In this document: in pieces, positions 36,681 to 45,694 of the stretch | Layout: every line of letters begins with the position of its first letter | Position numbering within the stretch: position 1 is the first letter of the stretch | Source of the DNA: UBA4738 sp002413305 | GTDB lineage: Bacteria; Actinomycetota; UBA4738 | DNA: 64,000 nucleotides | Assembly: GCA_036847185.1 (NCBI GenBank) | Contig: DAIUAM010000017.1 | Span: 1-64,000, forward strand | Reading direction: 5' to 3' | Notes under the pieces: model-generated | What the model was told of the DNA's origin: nothing | The model's input: the letters and a program-made list of their open reading frames with translations, nothing else | The model's database searches: none | Program-made: the position numbers and the translations under genes

Positions 36681-37430
36681 GTGGGTGTCGTCGTGGTCGT
36701 CCTCATCCTCGCCGTCGTCGCGGCGGGCATCTGGTGGTCGTGGAACCGCAAGAAGCAGCGCCGCGTGGCCCTGGCCGGCTTCGCCGCGCAGTACCAGATG
36801 CAGTACACGCAGGACGACCCGTACGACCTCCTCGGGTACCCGTTCCACCTCCTGCGGGAGGGTGACGGCCGGGGCTGTGAGAACGTCCTGGCCGGCGCCT
36901 GGCAGGGCCTGCCGATGCGAGAAGCCGACTACTGGTATTACACGGAGTCGACGGACTCGAAGGGGAACCGCAACCGGAGCTACCACTACTTCTCGATCGT
37001 GATCGCCGTCCTGGCCGTCGACGCGCCTGGGGTCACGGTGGACAAGGAGAATCTCCTCACCAAGCTCGCCGACCACCTCGGGTTCCACGATATCGACTTC
37101 GAATCGGAGGACTTCAACCGCGAGTTCCAGGTGAAGGCGCGGGACAAGGAGTTCGCGTATCAGCTGATCGACGCGCGGATGATCCGGTGGCTCTTGTCGA
37201 CCGGCGGCACGTTCGGGTTCGATCTCCAGGGTTCGAACCTGCTGGTGCACAGCAAGCGGTTGTCCCCCACCGGGCTGGTGCCGCTGTTCGGCACCGCCAA
37301 GGGGTTCAGCGACCACATCCCGAACCTGGTGTGGACCGAGTACGGTACGAAGGCGACCGGAGTTGCGCCGTCCGCGACCGCGGTCGACGCGCAGCCCCGA
37401 CCCGACAACGAAGAGAGGAGTACCCCGTGA
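36681..37430 (+). CDS. Single-helix membrane protein, DUF3137-like (paralog 2)
   Basis: A 249-residue protein that begins directly with a membrane helix (VVVVVLILAVVAAGIWWSW), then a basic segment and a cytoplasmic domain homologous to 34171-34875. It contains a Tyr-rich YWYYTESTDSKGNRNRSYHYFS insertion absent from the paralog. The GTG start lies 9 nt after CATACT, suggesting a near-leaderless mRNA. The stop overlaps the lemA start (GTGA), so the two are translationally coupled, which supports a functional link with LemA. The biochemical role is unknown. Confidence 0.65.
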   Translation: MGVVVVVLILAVVAAGIWWSWNRKKQRRVALAGFAAQYQMQYTQDDPYDLLGYPFHLLREGDGRGCENVLAGAWQGLPMREADYWYYTESTDSKGNRNRSYHYFSIVIAVLAVDAPGVTVDKENLLTKLADHLGFHDIDFESEDFNREFQVKARDKEFAYQLIDARMIRWLLSTGGTFGFDLQGSNLLVHSKRLSPTGLVPLFGTAKGFSDHIPNLVWTEYGTKATGVAPSATAVDAQPRPDNEERSTP

Positions 37431-38113
37431 TCGCGGTCTATATCATCCTGGCGATCGTCGTGCTGCTGCTGCTCAGCACGGCGATCTCCTACAACCGGTT
37501 CGTCAGCCAGCGGAACCTCATCAAGAACGCGTTCGCCAACATCGACACCGAGCTGCGGCGGCGGTACGACCTGATCCCGAACCTCGTGACGACCGTCCAG
37601 GGCTACGCGGCCCACGAGCGCGAGGTGTTCGAAGAGGTCGCCCGGACCCGGTCTGCGGCCATGGGCACCACCGGGCAGTCGCCGGCCGCTCAGGCCGCGG
37701 CGGAAGGCCCTTTCGTGGCCGCGCTCGGCAAGCTGTTCGCGGTGGCCGAGAACTACCCGGAGCTGAAGGCGAACCAGAACTTCCTGGCCCTGCAGGGGGA
37801 GCTGACCAACACCGAGGACCGTATCCAGGCTTCCCGGCGCTTCTACAACGCGAACGTGCAGAACTACAACCGGCGCGTCCAGGCGTTCCCGTCGGCGTTC
37901 ATCGCCGGGATGTTCCACTTCGAGGAGGAAGAGTTCTTCGAGATCCCGGAGGCCGAACGGGCCGTCGTGGAGCAGGCCCCGCGGGTGGACTTCAGCGGTG
38001 GCGGCGCCCCGGCCGTCCCGGCCCCGGCTTCTCCGGCCGCCCCACCGGCTCCCGGACCGGAGACGGGACCGGGCGACGCGCCGCCCGACGCGCCCCCCCC
38101 ACCGGTCAGCTGA
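37427..38113 (+). CDS. lemA: LemA family membrane protein
   Basis: A 228-residue protein with one N-terminal membrane helix (AVYIILAIVVLLLLSTAI) and a cytoplasmic or extracytoplasmic helical domain containing the family signature YNRFVSQRNLIKNAFANIDTELRRRYDLIPNLVTTVQGYAAHE and NFLALQGELTNTEDRIQASRRFYNANVQNYN. The C-terminal 50 residues are Pro/Ala/Gly-rich and disordered. LemA proteins are widespread and poorly understood. The GTG start overlaps the upstream gene by 4 nt. The stop overlaps the convergent MFS gene by 8 nt. Confidence 0.9.
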   Translation: MIAVYIILAIVVLLLLSTAISYNRFVSQRNLIKNAFANIDTELRRRYDLIPNLVTTVQGYAAHEREVFEEVARTRSAAMGTTGQSPAAQAAAEGPFVAALGKLFAVAENYPELKANQNFLALQGELTNTEDRIQASRRFYNANVQNYNRRVQAFPSAFIAGMFHFEEEEFFEIPEAERAVVEQAPRVDFSGGGAPAVPAPASPAAPPAPGPETGPGDAPPDAPPPPVS

Positions 38114-39428
38114 CGCGCGGGGACCCCGAAGCTCCGCCCTGATCCTGCTTCGGCCCGGCCCGGAACGATCGCCGGACGTTCCGCGTGGCCACCGTCCAGA
38201 CGACGGTGTAGACGAGGGTCACCCCGGCCAGCCCGAGCATCACGAACGAGACGCGGACGTGGTCGGCCACCAGACCGGCCAGGGTGGCCGAGCAGGCGAT
38301 GGTCAGCGTGATCAGGCCCTCGTCGAACGCGAAGATCCGCCCCCGGATGTGGTCGGGGACGATCACCTGCAACGCGTAGGACGAGAGGGTCCACTGCGCC
38401 CCGCCCCCGAAGTGGCCGACCATGACGAACAGCCCCGCGAGGTAGATGTTCGGCATCCAGGGGGCGACCGCGTACGAGGCGCCGTAGATCAGGAAGGCGC
38501 CGGAGATCGTCCAGAACAGGACGGTCATGTCGTCGTCGTCGATGAACCGGCGGACGAGGAACGGCCCGACGAACACGCCGAGCCCACGGAAGCCGAACAG
38601 GATGCCCGTGCCCCGGTCGCCGGCGTGGAACGCGGTGAAGGCGAGGATCGGGAGGAGGGCCACCACGCCGCTGCCCAGCCCGAACCCACCCTTGACCGTG
38701 AGCAGGGCCAGCACCCGGTGGTCCTTCCGGGCGTAGTCGATCGCCTCCTTCGACGCCCGGAACATGCCGGGGTGGTCGCCTCGACCGGCGCGGCCTTCGG
38801 AGAATCGTCGGCGGATCCGCGCCACGAGCATCGCCGAGACCAGGAACGATGCGGCGTCCCCCAGATACCCGGCGCGCCGGCCGAACGCGGCCACCACCAG
38901 GCCCCCGAGCGCCGAACCGACCGCGAGCATCGTCCCCCACGTGGCCCCGCTCATGATGTTCGCCGTCGCCAGGTCCTCCCGGTCGACGAGGTTCGGCAGC
39001 GCCGCCAGCGAGGCCGGCTCGAAGATGGCCCCCAGCGCGGTGACGCTGCCGGCCAGCACGTAGACCAGCCAGACCTGCGAAGGGCGATGGATCAGGAAGA
39101 AGCCGAGGCACAGGATGGCCCGGGTCAGGTCGGCGGCGATCATCAGTGCCTGCCGGTTGAGCCGGTCGGCGAGTGGGCCCCCGATGAACGTGAATAGTGC
39201 GAACGGGACGGTCAGCGCGGCGTACACGGCCGCAACCAGGAGCGGGGAGTGGGTGAGCGTGTCGACCAGCCCGGCCAGCGCCACGAACAGGAACCAGTCG
39301 CCGCCGAACGAGACGACCTGTGCGAAGAACAGGAGCCGGAAGTCCCGGTTGCGCCGGACCAGCGAGAAGGCCCCACCCCACCGCCGGCCCGGCCGCCGGG
39401 GAGCTTCGATCGCCTCGGGCGCGTCCAT
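38106..39428 (-). CDS. MFS transporter (EntS-like exporter family)
   Basis: A 440-residue, 12-helix major facilitator. The N-terminal FRLLFFAQVVSFGGDWFLFVALAGLVDTLTHSP, the first-loop motif FIGGPLADRLNRQALMIAADLTRA, the central GVVALLPILAFTAFHAGDRGTGILFGFRGLGVFVGP and VPDHIRGRIFAFDEG resemble exporters of the EntS/enterobactin or macrolide type. The substrate is unknown. ATG 39428 gives the normal N-terminus, but no ribosome site precedes it. The same frame stays open far upstream (to 41282), which is only an antisense artefact of GC bias. Confidence 0.85.
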   Translation of the reverse strand: MDAPEAIEAPRRPGRRWGGAFSLVRRNRDFRLLFFAQVVSFGGDWFLFVALAGLVDTLTHSPLLVAAVYAALTVPFALFTFIGGPLADRLNRQALMIAADLTRAILCLGFFLIHRPSQVWLVYVLAGSVTALGAIFEPASLAALPNLVDREDLATANIMSGATWGTMLAVGSALGGLVVAAFGRRAGYLGDAASFLVSAMLVARIRRRFSEGRAGRGDHPGMFRASKEAIDYARKDHRVLALLTVKGGFGLGSGVVALLPILAFTAFHAGDRGTGILFGFRGLGVFVGPFLVRRFIDDDDMTVLFWTISGAFLIYGASYAVAPWMPNIYLAGLFVMVGHFGGGAQWTLSSYALQVIVPDHIRGRIFAFDEGLITLTIACSATLAGLVADHVRVSFVMLGLAGVTLVYTVVWTVATRNVRRSFRAGPKQDQGGASGSPRVS

Positions 39429-39572
39429 CCGGGAAGGGAGCCTAGCAAGAGGCCGTCGGCGGAGCACGGAGAAGGTGGCCGCACGCCACGCGGCTGAAAG
39501 AGCCCCACATGCCCTGTTGGGGTACGCTCGCGTCTTCTCCCCAGCGCACGCACGAAGGAGGCCGAACACACC

Positions 39573-40226
39573 ATGCTCGACCGGTTCACCTGGTTCCGGC
39601 AGTCCGCGTACCTGTGGAAAGGCGACGGGGTCAACGTCTACATCGACCCGTGGGGCGTGACCACCGAGGAGAAGGCGGACGTCCTGTTCATCACCCACGC
39701 GCACTTCGACCACTTCAACCTCGAGAATGTCGAGAGGGTGGTGAAAGACGGGACGAAGATCTTCGCGCCGCGCGACGTGGCGAACGAGCTGTCGGGCGAC
39801 GTCACTCCGGTGGCGCCCGGCGATGCGTTGGAGGTCGGGGGCATCCGGGGCCAGGTCGTGCACGCCTACAACCTGGTCGAGCAGCGCCTGGAGATGCACC
39901 CCCGGGCCAACAACTGGGTCGGCTACGTCCTGAACCTGGGCGACATCAGCTACTACCACGCCGGCGACACCGACCACGTCCCCGAGCTCGAGGCGATCCG
40001 GGCCGATGTGGCGTTCGTCCCGATCGGTGGCACGTACACCATGGACGTGCCGGAGGCGGCCGGGCTGGTGAAGGCCATCACGCCGAAGCTGGCCGTCCCC
40101 ATGCACTACGGATTCGTGGTGGGCGAGGTCGGGGATGCCGAGCTGTTCCGGGAGCGTGCCCGCCCGGTACAGGTGGAGATCCTCGCGCCGACAAATCCGT
40201 TCCCCGAGCATCCCCTGGACGACTAG
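39573..40226 (+). CDS. Metallo-beta-lactamase-fold hydrolase (UPF0173-like)
   Basis: A 217-residue metal-dependent hydrolase. LFITHAHFDHFN is the H-x-H-x-D-H zinc site, SYYHAGDTDHVPEL the downstream Asp ligand region, and PMHYGF the final His. This compact form is the UPF0173/YtkL-type family, often annotated as L-ascorbate 6-phosphate lactonase-like. The substrate is not established. ATG 39573 follows GAAGGAGG. The gene is not clearly coupled to its neighbours. Confidence 0.88.
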   Translation: MLDRFTWFRQSAYLWKGDGVNVYIDPWGVTTEEKADVLFITHAHFDHFNLENVERVVKDGTKIFAPRDVANELSGDVTPVAPGDALEVGGIRGQVVHAYNLVEQRLEMHPRANNWVGYVLNLGDISYYHAGDTDHVPELEAIRADVAFVPIGGTYTMDVPEAAGLVKAITPKLAVPMHYGFVVGEVGDAELFRERARPVQVEILAPTNPFPEHPLDD

Positions 40227-40229
40227 GCG

Positions 40230-40523
40230 GTGCCCACGGACGGAACTGCCCGGCCTCGCCGCTGGACCCGGACGCTGGCCGCTCGGGTCTCCGCCCTGGC
40301 CCTCGGGGTCGGGGCAGCGGCCGGAGGGCTCGCCCTCGCCGCGGGGGCCGGGTCGTGCTCCGGCGACGGCGTGGTCGACGAGGTCTGTTCCCGTCTGGTG
40401 TGGACCCTCTCCGAGCGGGTGGGGGTGGCTGCCGCCCTGGTCACCGCCGTCGTCGTGCTGACCATGGTCGGGCTGGCCCGGACCGCCTCGGCCGGCGGCG
40501 ATCCGCGCCGATCCCGCGGCTGA
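40230..40523 (+). CDS. Small two-helix membrane protein
   Basis: A 97-residue protein with a basic N-tail, hydrophobic segments near residues 20-41 (VSALALGVGAAAGGLALAAGAG) and 64-84 (VGVAAALVTAVVVLTMVGLA), and an intervening loop containing two cysteines (SCSGDGVVDEVCSR) that could form a disulfide outside the membrane. The GTG start lies 3 nt after the upstream stop, so the two are likely cotranscribed. No family is recognised. Confidence 0.5.
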   Translation: MPTDGTARPRRWTRTLAARVSALALGVGAAAGGLALAAGAGSCSGDGVVDEVCSRLVWTLSERVGVAAALVTAVVVLTMVGLARTASAGGDPRRSRG

Positions 40524-40619
40524 CGGAAGCCCGCACGTCTTCGGTCTTCTGCCTTCCGCCGCGCGCCGGGGTGCGCTACCCTGTGCCGCGTTCGGATCGT
40601 TGCGAAGGGGGGGTGTGAG

Positions 40620-41255
40620 GTGGCGGGTGCCGTTCCATTCACCGACAACTACCAGGACCATTCGACGGAGTCCGGGTACCAGTTCGAGTTCTTCTGCGAG
40701 CGCTGCGGCAACGGTTACAAGTCCCCGTTCAAGGCGTCCATGCTGGGGATGGGCGGCAAGACGGCCCCGGCCCTGGGCGGGGTCTTCGGCGGAAAGCTGA
40801 ACGAGATCGGCTGGTCGGCGGGGTATCTCCAGGACCAGTCGAACTCGCCGGCCAAGGACAAGGCTCTGCGGGAGGCCGTGGAGCAGGTCGCTCCGCTGTT
40901 CAACCAGTGCCACCGGTGCGGGCAGTGGGTCTGCAAGGAGACCTGCTGGAACCCCGAATTCAACATGTGCGTGACCTGCGCGCCGAAGATCGAGGGCGAG
41001 ATCGCCGCAGCCCAGTCCGACGCCCGGCTGCAGCAGGTTCGGGACAAGACCCAGCAGGTCGACTGGACGGGCGACCTCAACCTCGAGCGCAAGCAGATGG
41101 CCATGTGCCCCCAGTGCGGTACCGAAGCTCCCCCGTCGGGGAAGTTCTGCGCGAACTGCGGCGCGGCCATCACCGCCCCCGTCACCTGTTCGAACTGTGG
41201 GACCGAGGCTCCTCGAGGAACGAAGTTCTGTCCCGAATGCGGCCAGAAGCTCTGA
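40620..41255 (+). CDS. Zinc-ribbon protein
   Basis: A 211-residue protein with several CxxC pairs: FCERCGNGY near the N-terminus, CHRCGQWVCKETCW and CVTCAPK in the middle, and two complete double-zinc ribbons at the C-terminus (CPQCGTEAPPSGKFCANCG and CSNCGTEAPRGTKFCPECG). A Gly/Met-rich region near residue 45 (MLGMGGKTAPALGGVFGGK) may insert into a membrane. It probably works as a protein-binding or scaffold module. GTG 40620 follows a long G-rich ribosome site. The next gene's frame overlaps its end. Confidence 0.7.
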   Translation: MAGAVPFTDNYQDHSTESGYQFEFFCERCGNGYKSPFKASMLGMGGKTAPALGGVFGGKLNEIGWSAGYLQDQSNSPAKDKALREAVEQVAPLFNQCHRCGQWVCKETCWNPEFNMCVTCAPKIEGEIAAAQSDARLQQVRDKTQQVDWTGDLNLERKQMAMCPQCGTEAPPSGKFCANCGAAITAPVTCSNCGTEAPRGTKFCPECGQKL

Positions 41256-42825
41256 CCGAAGCGGGGGGTTCGTCCTGACCAACTACCAGGGCCAGGTCGC
41301 CGTCACTGAACGGGACGGCGCCGCCCGCGCACCGGTGTCCGCCACGGTCGCCCCTGGCGAAGCGTCGCTGTCGATCGTGCCCCGGGGCGCCGATCCGATC
41401 GAGCTCGCCTACGCCGACATCGACGACCTCTTCGACGACGACTACACGATGCGGCTCACCGACTGGGGCGGGCGGCGGTACGACCTGACGATGTTCGGCA
41501 AGGCGTACGGGCAGATCCTGGCCGACGTGACGAAGCGCCGGAAGGACAAGCTCCAGCACGACCTGCTGCTGACCGGCGTCGGCGCACCGAAGGGGTACGA
41601 TGGGGCGGTGTTCGGCGGCGCCGAGCCGGTGAAGGCGGAGCTCCGCCTGTTCGAGGATCTCCTGGTGGTCATGCCAGAACGCGGGCTGATGTGGGGCCTG
41701 CCGTATTCGTTCATCGACCACGTCGGATGGGACGAGGACCTGTACGAGGTGCAGGTCGCCGACGACCTGGGCGAGGGACACGTGTTCGGCATGCTGGCCA
41801 AGCGGTCGGAGGAGTTCCGGGACGACCTGACGGCGAAGATGGATGCCCTGGCCCGCCGGACCGCCCAGACTCTCGGGTCGCTGGTCCCCGGTCTGGAGCC
41901 GGCGGTGCTGTCGAAGCTGGCCGGGGCCATGCGCGACGGGCGGGCGGTGCAGCAGCGGGCGGCCGACCGGATCGACCCGGAGCTCTGGGCTCGGCTCGAG
42001 CAGGTGGTGGTCGGCACGCCGGCCCTGCGGTCGACGTACGACGCGCTGAAGGAGATGACGCCACCGGGCTGGGCGGCCTTCGGAGTCAAGGGCGTGCTGA
42101 GCGTCGAGGAGAACGATCTCCCCGGGGTGCGGTTCACGGACGCCGGGGACCGGGAGGTCTCGACGAGCCGCGAAGACCACACGGCGTATCGGGACCGCAT
42201 CCAGTCGGTGCGTGACGGTCTTCGCCAGGGAGCCTTCGTGCCCGCGATGCCCGGGGTGGGCGCCGGAGGGATCGACCCCAGGCAGCTCGAACGGATCGTC
42301 CAGGTCGCGGTCCGGGGCGCGACGGCGGGCCAGCCGGGCGCGCCGGCCACCGAGGACCAGGCCGAGGGTCCCGAGTTGCCCGAGGGCTCGGAGACCGCAC
42401 ACGAGCAGGCTCCCGGCCCAGACGAGCAACCCACCCGACTCTGGTATTTCACCCCGCTGGCGAGGGACGGGAAGCCCCTGAACTGCGTCGCCCAGGAGGT
42501 CACGTCCGAAAGCGGCCACGCAACGTACGTCTTCCGGCTCATGGAGCCCGAGCGGTTCGGGGCACTCTTCGGCGACGATCTGGCGGAGGCGGTAGCCGAA
42601 GGGATCGCCCGCCTGAACCGCGCCCTGCTCACGCTGAATTTCCGGCGCGAGCCCATCTATCTCACCGACGAACAGATCACGGCGGGCGCCTACACTCGGT
42701 ACGCGGTGGCGCTTCGCAAGCTCGGCCACCTCCGGTGGACGCGGACGGCCTTCCTGGGCCGGGCGATCCACATGGACGACGCAACCTGGCGGGCGCAGCT
42801 CGAGGACGCCATCGCCAAGGCCTGA
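41197..42825 (+). CDS. Large uncharacterised protein downstream of the zinc-ribbon gene
   Basis: About 520-542 residues with no family recognised. The N-terminal part (residues 25-200) is beta-rich (TNYQGQVAVTERDG, VPRGADPIELAYADIDDLFDDDYTMRL), the middle is helical with GLEPAVLSKLAGAMRDGRAVQQRAADRI, and a Pro/Glu-rich linker near 385-415 leads to a C-terminal helical domain. No membrane segment or signal peptide is seen. The only canonical start in frame before the homologous-looking part is GTG 41197, which overlaps the zinc-ribbon gene by 59 nt; CTG 41275 behind a run of G is an alternative. It is likely cotranscribed with the zinc-ribbon gene and forms part of the same unknown system. Confidence 0.6.
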   Translation: MGPRLLEERSSVPNAARSSDRSGGFVLTNYQGQVAVTERDGAARAPVSATVAPGEASLSIVPRGADPIELAYADIDDLFDDDYTMRLTDWGGRRYDLTMFGKAYGQILADVTKRRKDKLQHDLLLTGVGAPKGYDGAVFGGAEPVKAELRLFEDLLVVMPERGLMWGLPYSFIDHVGWDEDLYEVQVADDLGEGHVFGMLAKRSEEFRDDLTAKMDALARRTAQTLGSLVPGLEPAVLSKLAGAMRDGRAVQQRAADRIDPELWARLEQVVVGTPALRSTYDALKEMTPPGWAAFGVKGVLSVEENDLPGVRFTDAGDREVSTSREDHTAYRDRIQSVRDGLRQGAFVPAMPGVGAGGIDPRQLERIVQVAVRGATAGQPGAPATEDQAEGPELPEGSETAHEQAPGPDEQPTRLWYFTPLARDGKPLNCVAQEVTSESGHATYVFRLMEPERFGALFGDDLAEAVAEGIARLNRALLTLNFRREPIYLTDEQITAGAYTRYAVALRKLGHLRWTRTAFLGRAIHMDDATWRAQLEDAIAKA

Positions 42826-42936
42826 GGGCCCGGACGCACCCACCCGTTCGGCCCGGCCTGGAGTTTCCGAGCCGCGGGAAACTTGGAAGAATGTCAGCGA
42901 CCAGCGGGTCGCTCACGCGCTGAAGGGAGTCCGGCC

Positions 42937-43893
42937 ATGGCGGAGTTCGACGTCACCCAGGGGATGGCGATCGACGGCCCGAGGGATCTCGGGTACACGA
43001 AGAACCTCTACATCCTCGCGTTCGACCATCGGGGGTCGTTCCAGAAGAAGATGCTCGGCATCCCGGGGGCGCCGAACGAGGAGGAGGCGGCCCGGATCTC
43101 GGACGCGAAGAGGGTCATCTTCGAAGGGTTCCAGCAGGCGATCGCGGACGGCGCGGCCCGGGAGGAGGCCGGCCTGCTGGTGGACGAACAGTTCGGCGCT
43201 GAGATCGCCCGGGCGGCCAAGCACGAGGGGCTCACGTTCGCCATGCCCGTGGAGAAGAGCGGGCAGGACGAGTTCGACTTCGACTACGGCGAGGATGGGT
43301 TTGCGGAGCACATCCTGGCGTTCGACCCCTCGTTCACGAAGGTGCTGGTCCGGTACAACCCCGACGGCGACCCGGAGCTGAACTCCCGGCAGCTCGGACG
43401 GCTGAAGATGCTCTCCGACTGGCTGCATGCGAACGGGCGGAGATTCCTGTTCGAGCTACTAGTGCCCGCCGAACCCTCGCAGCTGGAGGCCGTCGGCGGG
43501 GTCGCCGGCCGCTACGACCGCGAGGTCCGCCCCGGCCTGATGGTTCGCACCATCGAGGAGGTCCAGGCCGGCGGCGTCGAACCGGACATATGGAAGATCG
43601 AAGGGATCGACGCCCGTGAGGACTGCGAGCGGATCGCCGCGATGGCCCGGCGCGACGGCCGCGATCGCGTGGCCTGCGTGGTGCTGGGGCGCGGGGCGAA
43701 CGAGGAAGCCGTGATCCACTGGCTCCAGCAGGGCGCCGGGGTGCCGGGCTACATCGGGTTCGCCATCGGGCGGACGATCTGGTGGGACGCGCTGAAGGCG
43801 TATCTCGACGGCGAGACCTCTCGCGAGGCCGCCGCGAAGACGATCGGCGAGAACTACCGGCGGATGATCGAGGTCTACTCGGCGGGTGCGTGA
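42937..43893 (+). CDS. DUF2090/IolC C-terminal-like aldolase-fold protein
   Basis: A 318-residue protein whose sequence (NLYILAFDHRGSFQKKMLG, GLLVDEQFGAEIARAAK, LAFDPSFTKVLVRYNPDGD, VEPDIWKIEGI, ACVVLGRGANEEAVIHWLQQGA and GYIGFAIGRTIWWDALKAY) matches the DUF2090 TIM-barrel family, the C-terminal half of IolC-type proteins that resembles deoxy-ketogluconate-phosphate aldolase. It stands alone here without a sugar kinase domain or other myo-inositol genes. ATG 42937 has AAGGGAG at 7 nt. A dodecin gene follows after 12 nt. Confidence 0.82.
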   Translation: MAEFDVTQGMAIDGPRDLGYTKNLYILAFDHRGSFQKKMLGIPGAPNEEEAARISDAKRVIFEGFQQAIADGAAREEAGLLVDEQFGAEIARAAKHEGLTFAMPVEKSGQDEFDFDYGEDGFAEHILAFDPSFTKVLVRYNPDGDPELNSRQLGRLKMLSDWLHANGRRFLFELLVPAEPSQLEAVGGVAGRYDREVRPGLMVRTIEEVQAGGVEPDIWKIEGIDAREDCERIAAMARRDGRDRVACVVLGRGANEEAVIHWLQQGAGVPGYIGFAIGRTIWWDALKAYLDGETSREAAAKTIGENYRRMIEVYSAGA

Positions 43894-43905
43894 GGGGGTT
43901 TCGGG

Positions 43906-44109
43906 ATGTCGGTGATCAAGACGATCGACCTGGTCGGCGTGTCCACCGAGTCGTGGCGTGACGCCGCGGCCCAGGCGCTGGCCGAGGCCGCCAAGACCCT
44001 TCGAGGCGTGGAGGGCATGGAGGTGCTCGAGACCTCCGCCACCGTCGAGGGCGACCGGATCAAGGAATACCACACGCACGTCCGGATCCGGTTCCGCATC
44101 GAGCGGTAG
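43906..44109 (+). CDS. Dodecin (flavin-storage protein)
   Basis: A 67-residue protein of the dodecin family: MSVIKTIDLVGVSTESWRDAAAQALAEAAKTLRG is the conserved strand-helix unit, and the C-terminal strands (MEVLETSATVEGDRIKEYHTHVRIRFRI) complete the fold. Dodecins assemble into hollow 12-mers that bind FMN, riboflavin or CoA and protect the cell from free flavin. The HTHVRIRF strand fits. Likely cotranscribed with the upstream DUF2090 gene. Confidence 0.92.
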   Translation: MSVIKTIDLVGVSTESWRDAAAQALAEAAKTLRGVEGMEVLETSATVEGDRIKEYHTHVRIRFRIER

Positions 44110-44175
44110 CCGGCCGACCCGAGCGGGCAGCCGCCGGACTCGCCAGATCCGGGAAGAGGCGATACCGTATCGCGT

Positions 44176-44195
44176 CCGACGGCGCCCGCCGTCGG
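44176..44195. terminator. Hairpin between dodecin and the secreted-protein gene
   Basis: CCGACGGCG (44176-44184) and CGCCGTCGG (44187-44195) form a perfect 9-bp inverted repeat separated by 2 nt, about 70 nt past the dodecin stop and 32 nt before the next start. It could be a terminator, or an operator in the leader of the next gene. Confidence 0.4.
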
Positions 44196-44226
44196 GTGGT
44201 TCGTGTGTCTTGTAGAGGGGGGAACC

Positions 44227-45656
44227 GTGAAGGGACGTTTCGTATCCGTCTTCGGCGGTCTGTTCGTGGCGGTGGGCCTGCTGACCGCGGCGGCCGGGCC
44301 CGCGTCGGCCTCGGCGCTGGCGCCGACCATCGGCGCCTCCTGGCAGGGCGTGGCTCAGTCGGGGATCACCCCGCCCGACGCGAACGGCGCGGTCGGGCCG
44401 AACAGCTACATCGAGGTGGTCAACCTCCAGATCGGCATCTACCAGCGAAGCGGGACGCTCATCACGTCGGCCGCGCTCTCCACCCTGACCGGCCATTCGT
44501 CGCTGTCGGACCCGACGGTCCTGTGGGACCCGGACACGCAACGCTTCTACTACAACGTATGGGACACGTTGAACGCCCGGATGGATCTGGGATTCAGCAA
44601 GGATGCCAATCCCACCGCGGTGCCGGGCAGCTTCTGCAATTACGAGTTCAACTTCGGCTATGCGTCCGCCAATGCCCCGGACTACCCCAAGCTCGGCCAG
44701 ACGAAGGGCTTCCTGCTGATCGGGGTCAACTTCTACAAGTCCTTCTCGAGCGCGTCTGCCATGTCCGGCGACCTGTTGTGGACGTCGAAGCCGCAGGGGA
44801 GCGGGGCGATCACGACGTGTCCCGCCCAGAGCACGCTGAAGTCCGGCAAGTTCGCCGGGCTGAAGAACTCGGACGGGACCCAGGCCTTCACGCCGGTCCC
44901 CTCCATCCAGACCGACGCATCGACGACGGGCTTCATCGTCGCGTCGTCGGACATCGAGTGCCCGCCAACGTGCGGGACCGGGACGCTATCACCGTATTCA
45001 CCCTGAAACCGAGCTCGACGGACCCGACCGTGCCCAGGATGGCGAGGAAGGGCAAGTCCGTGACGGTCGCCGGGTTCTCGCCACCCCCGAAGGCGCCGCA
45101 GAAGGGCAACACGAAGACGCTCGACACGCTCGACGGGCGATTGACCCATGCCATCTCCGCGGTGGACCCGACGATCAACAAGTTGGTCGTGTGGACGTCC
45201 CATACCGTTGCGGGGGGCGCCGGAAGCGAACTGCGCTGGTACGAGCTGGTGCCGGGCACCACGGTGTCGGTGCACCAATCGGGCTCGGTCACCGACGCCT
45301 CGCTCTTCGTCTACAACGGTGGGGTCTCGCCCGACCGCACCTGCGACGGGACCCAGTGCGCGCACGGTGACTCGATCGTGATCGGCGTCACGACGTCCTC
45401 CTCGACGGCCCTCACCACGGTCCAGATGGTGTCGAAGATCGGCGCCGGCGCGCAATCGGCGCTGGTCTCGGTCAAGGCGGCGACCGTCGCCGAGAACGAC
45501 TTCTCCTGCGCGCCGACCTGCCGGTGGGGCGACTACTCGGGGGCGACGCCGGACCCGGCCGCCAGCATCTCCGGTGCGCATGGCGAGGTGTGGCTGACGA
45601 ACGAGTTCGCCGGCGGATCGAAGATCAACACCTGGAACTGGGAGGCGCTGCCGTAG
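44227..45656 (+). pseudogene. Secreted beta-propeller/LamG-like protein, interrupted by a -1 frameshift
   Basis: The first frame (44227-45006) starts with a clean signal peptide (VKGRFVSVFGGLFVAVGLLTAAAGPASASA) after AGGGGGG and codes for a conserved-looking secreted domain (WQGVAQSGITPPDANGAVGPNSYIEVVNLQIGIY). It hits a stop at 45004-45006, yet strong coding continues in another frame to 45656 (AITVFTLKPSS ... VSKIGAGAQSALVSVKAAT ... GEVWLTNEFAGGSKINTWNWEALP). Adding one G in the run at 44980-44982 would join them into about 476 residues with a sensible junction (CGTGDAITVF). So it is either a genuine recent frameshift, a sequencing error in a homopolymer, or a recoded gene. Function unknown; it is exported. 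Confidence 0.75.
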
Positions 45657-45694
45657 CGGCAAGCGCCTTCGGTGCCTCCGAGACCCGGGCTCAA

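Noticed and set aside
38106..41282. A 1058-codon minus-strand open frame
   Set aside because: Only 38106-39428 is a protein (the MFS transporter). The rest is antisense to the hydrolase and zinc-ribbon genes and has Arg/Gly/Pro-rich composition from GC bias.
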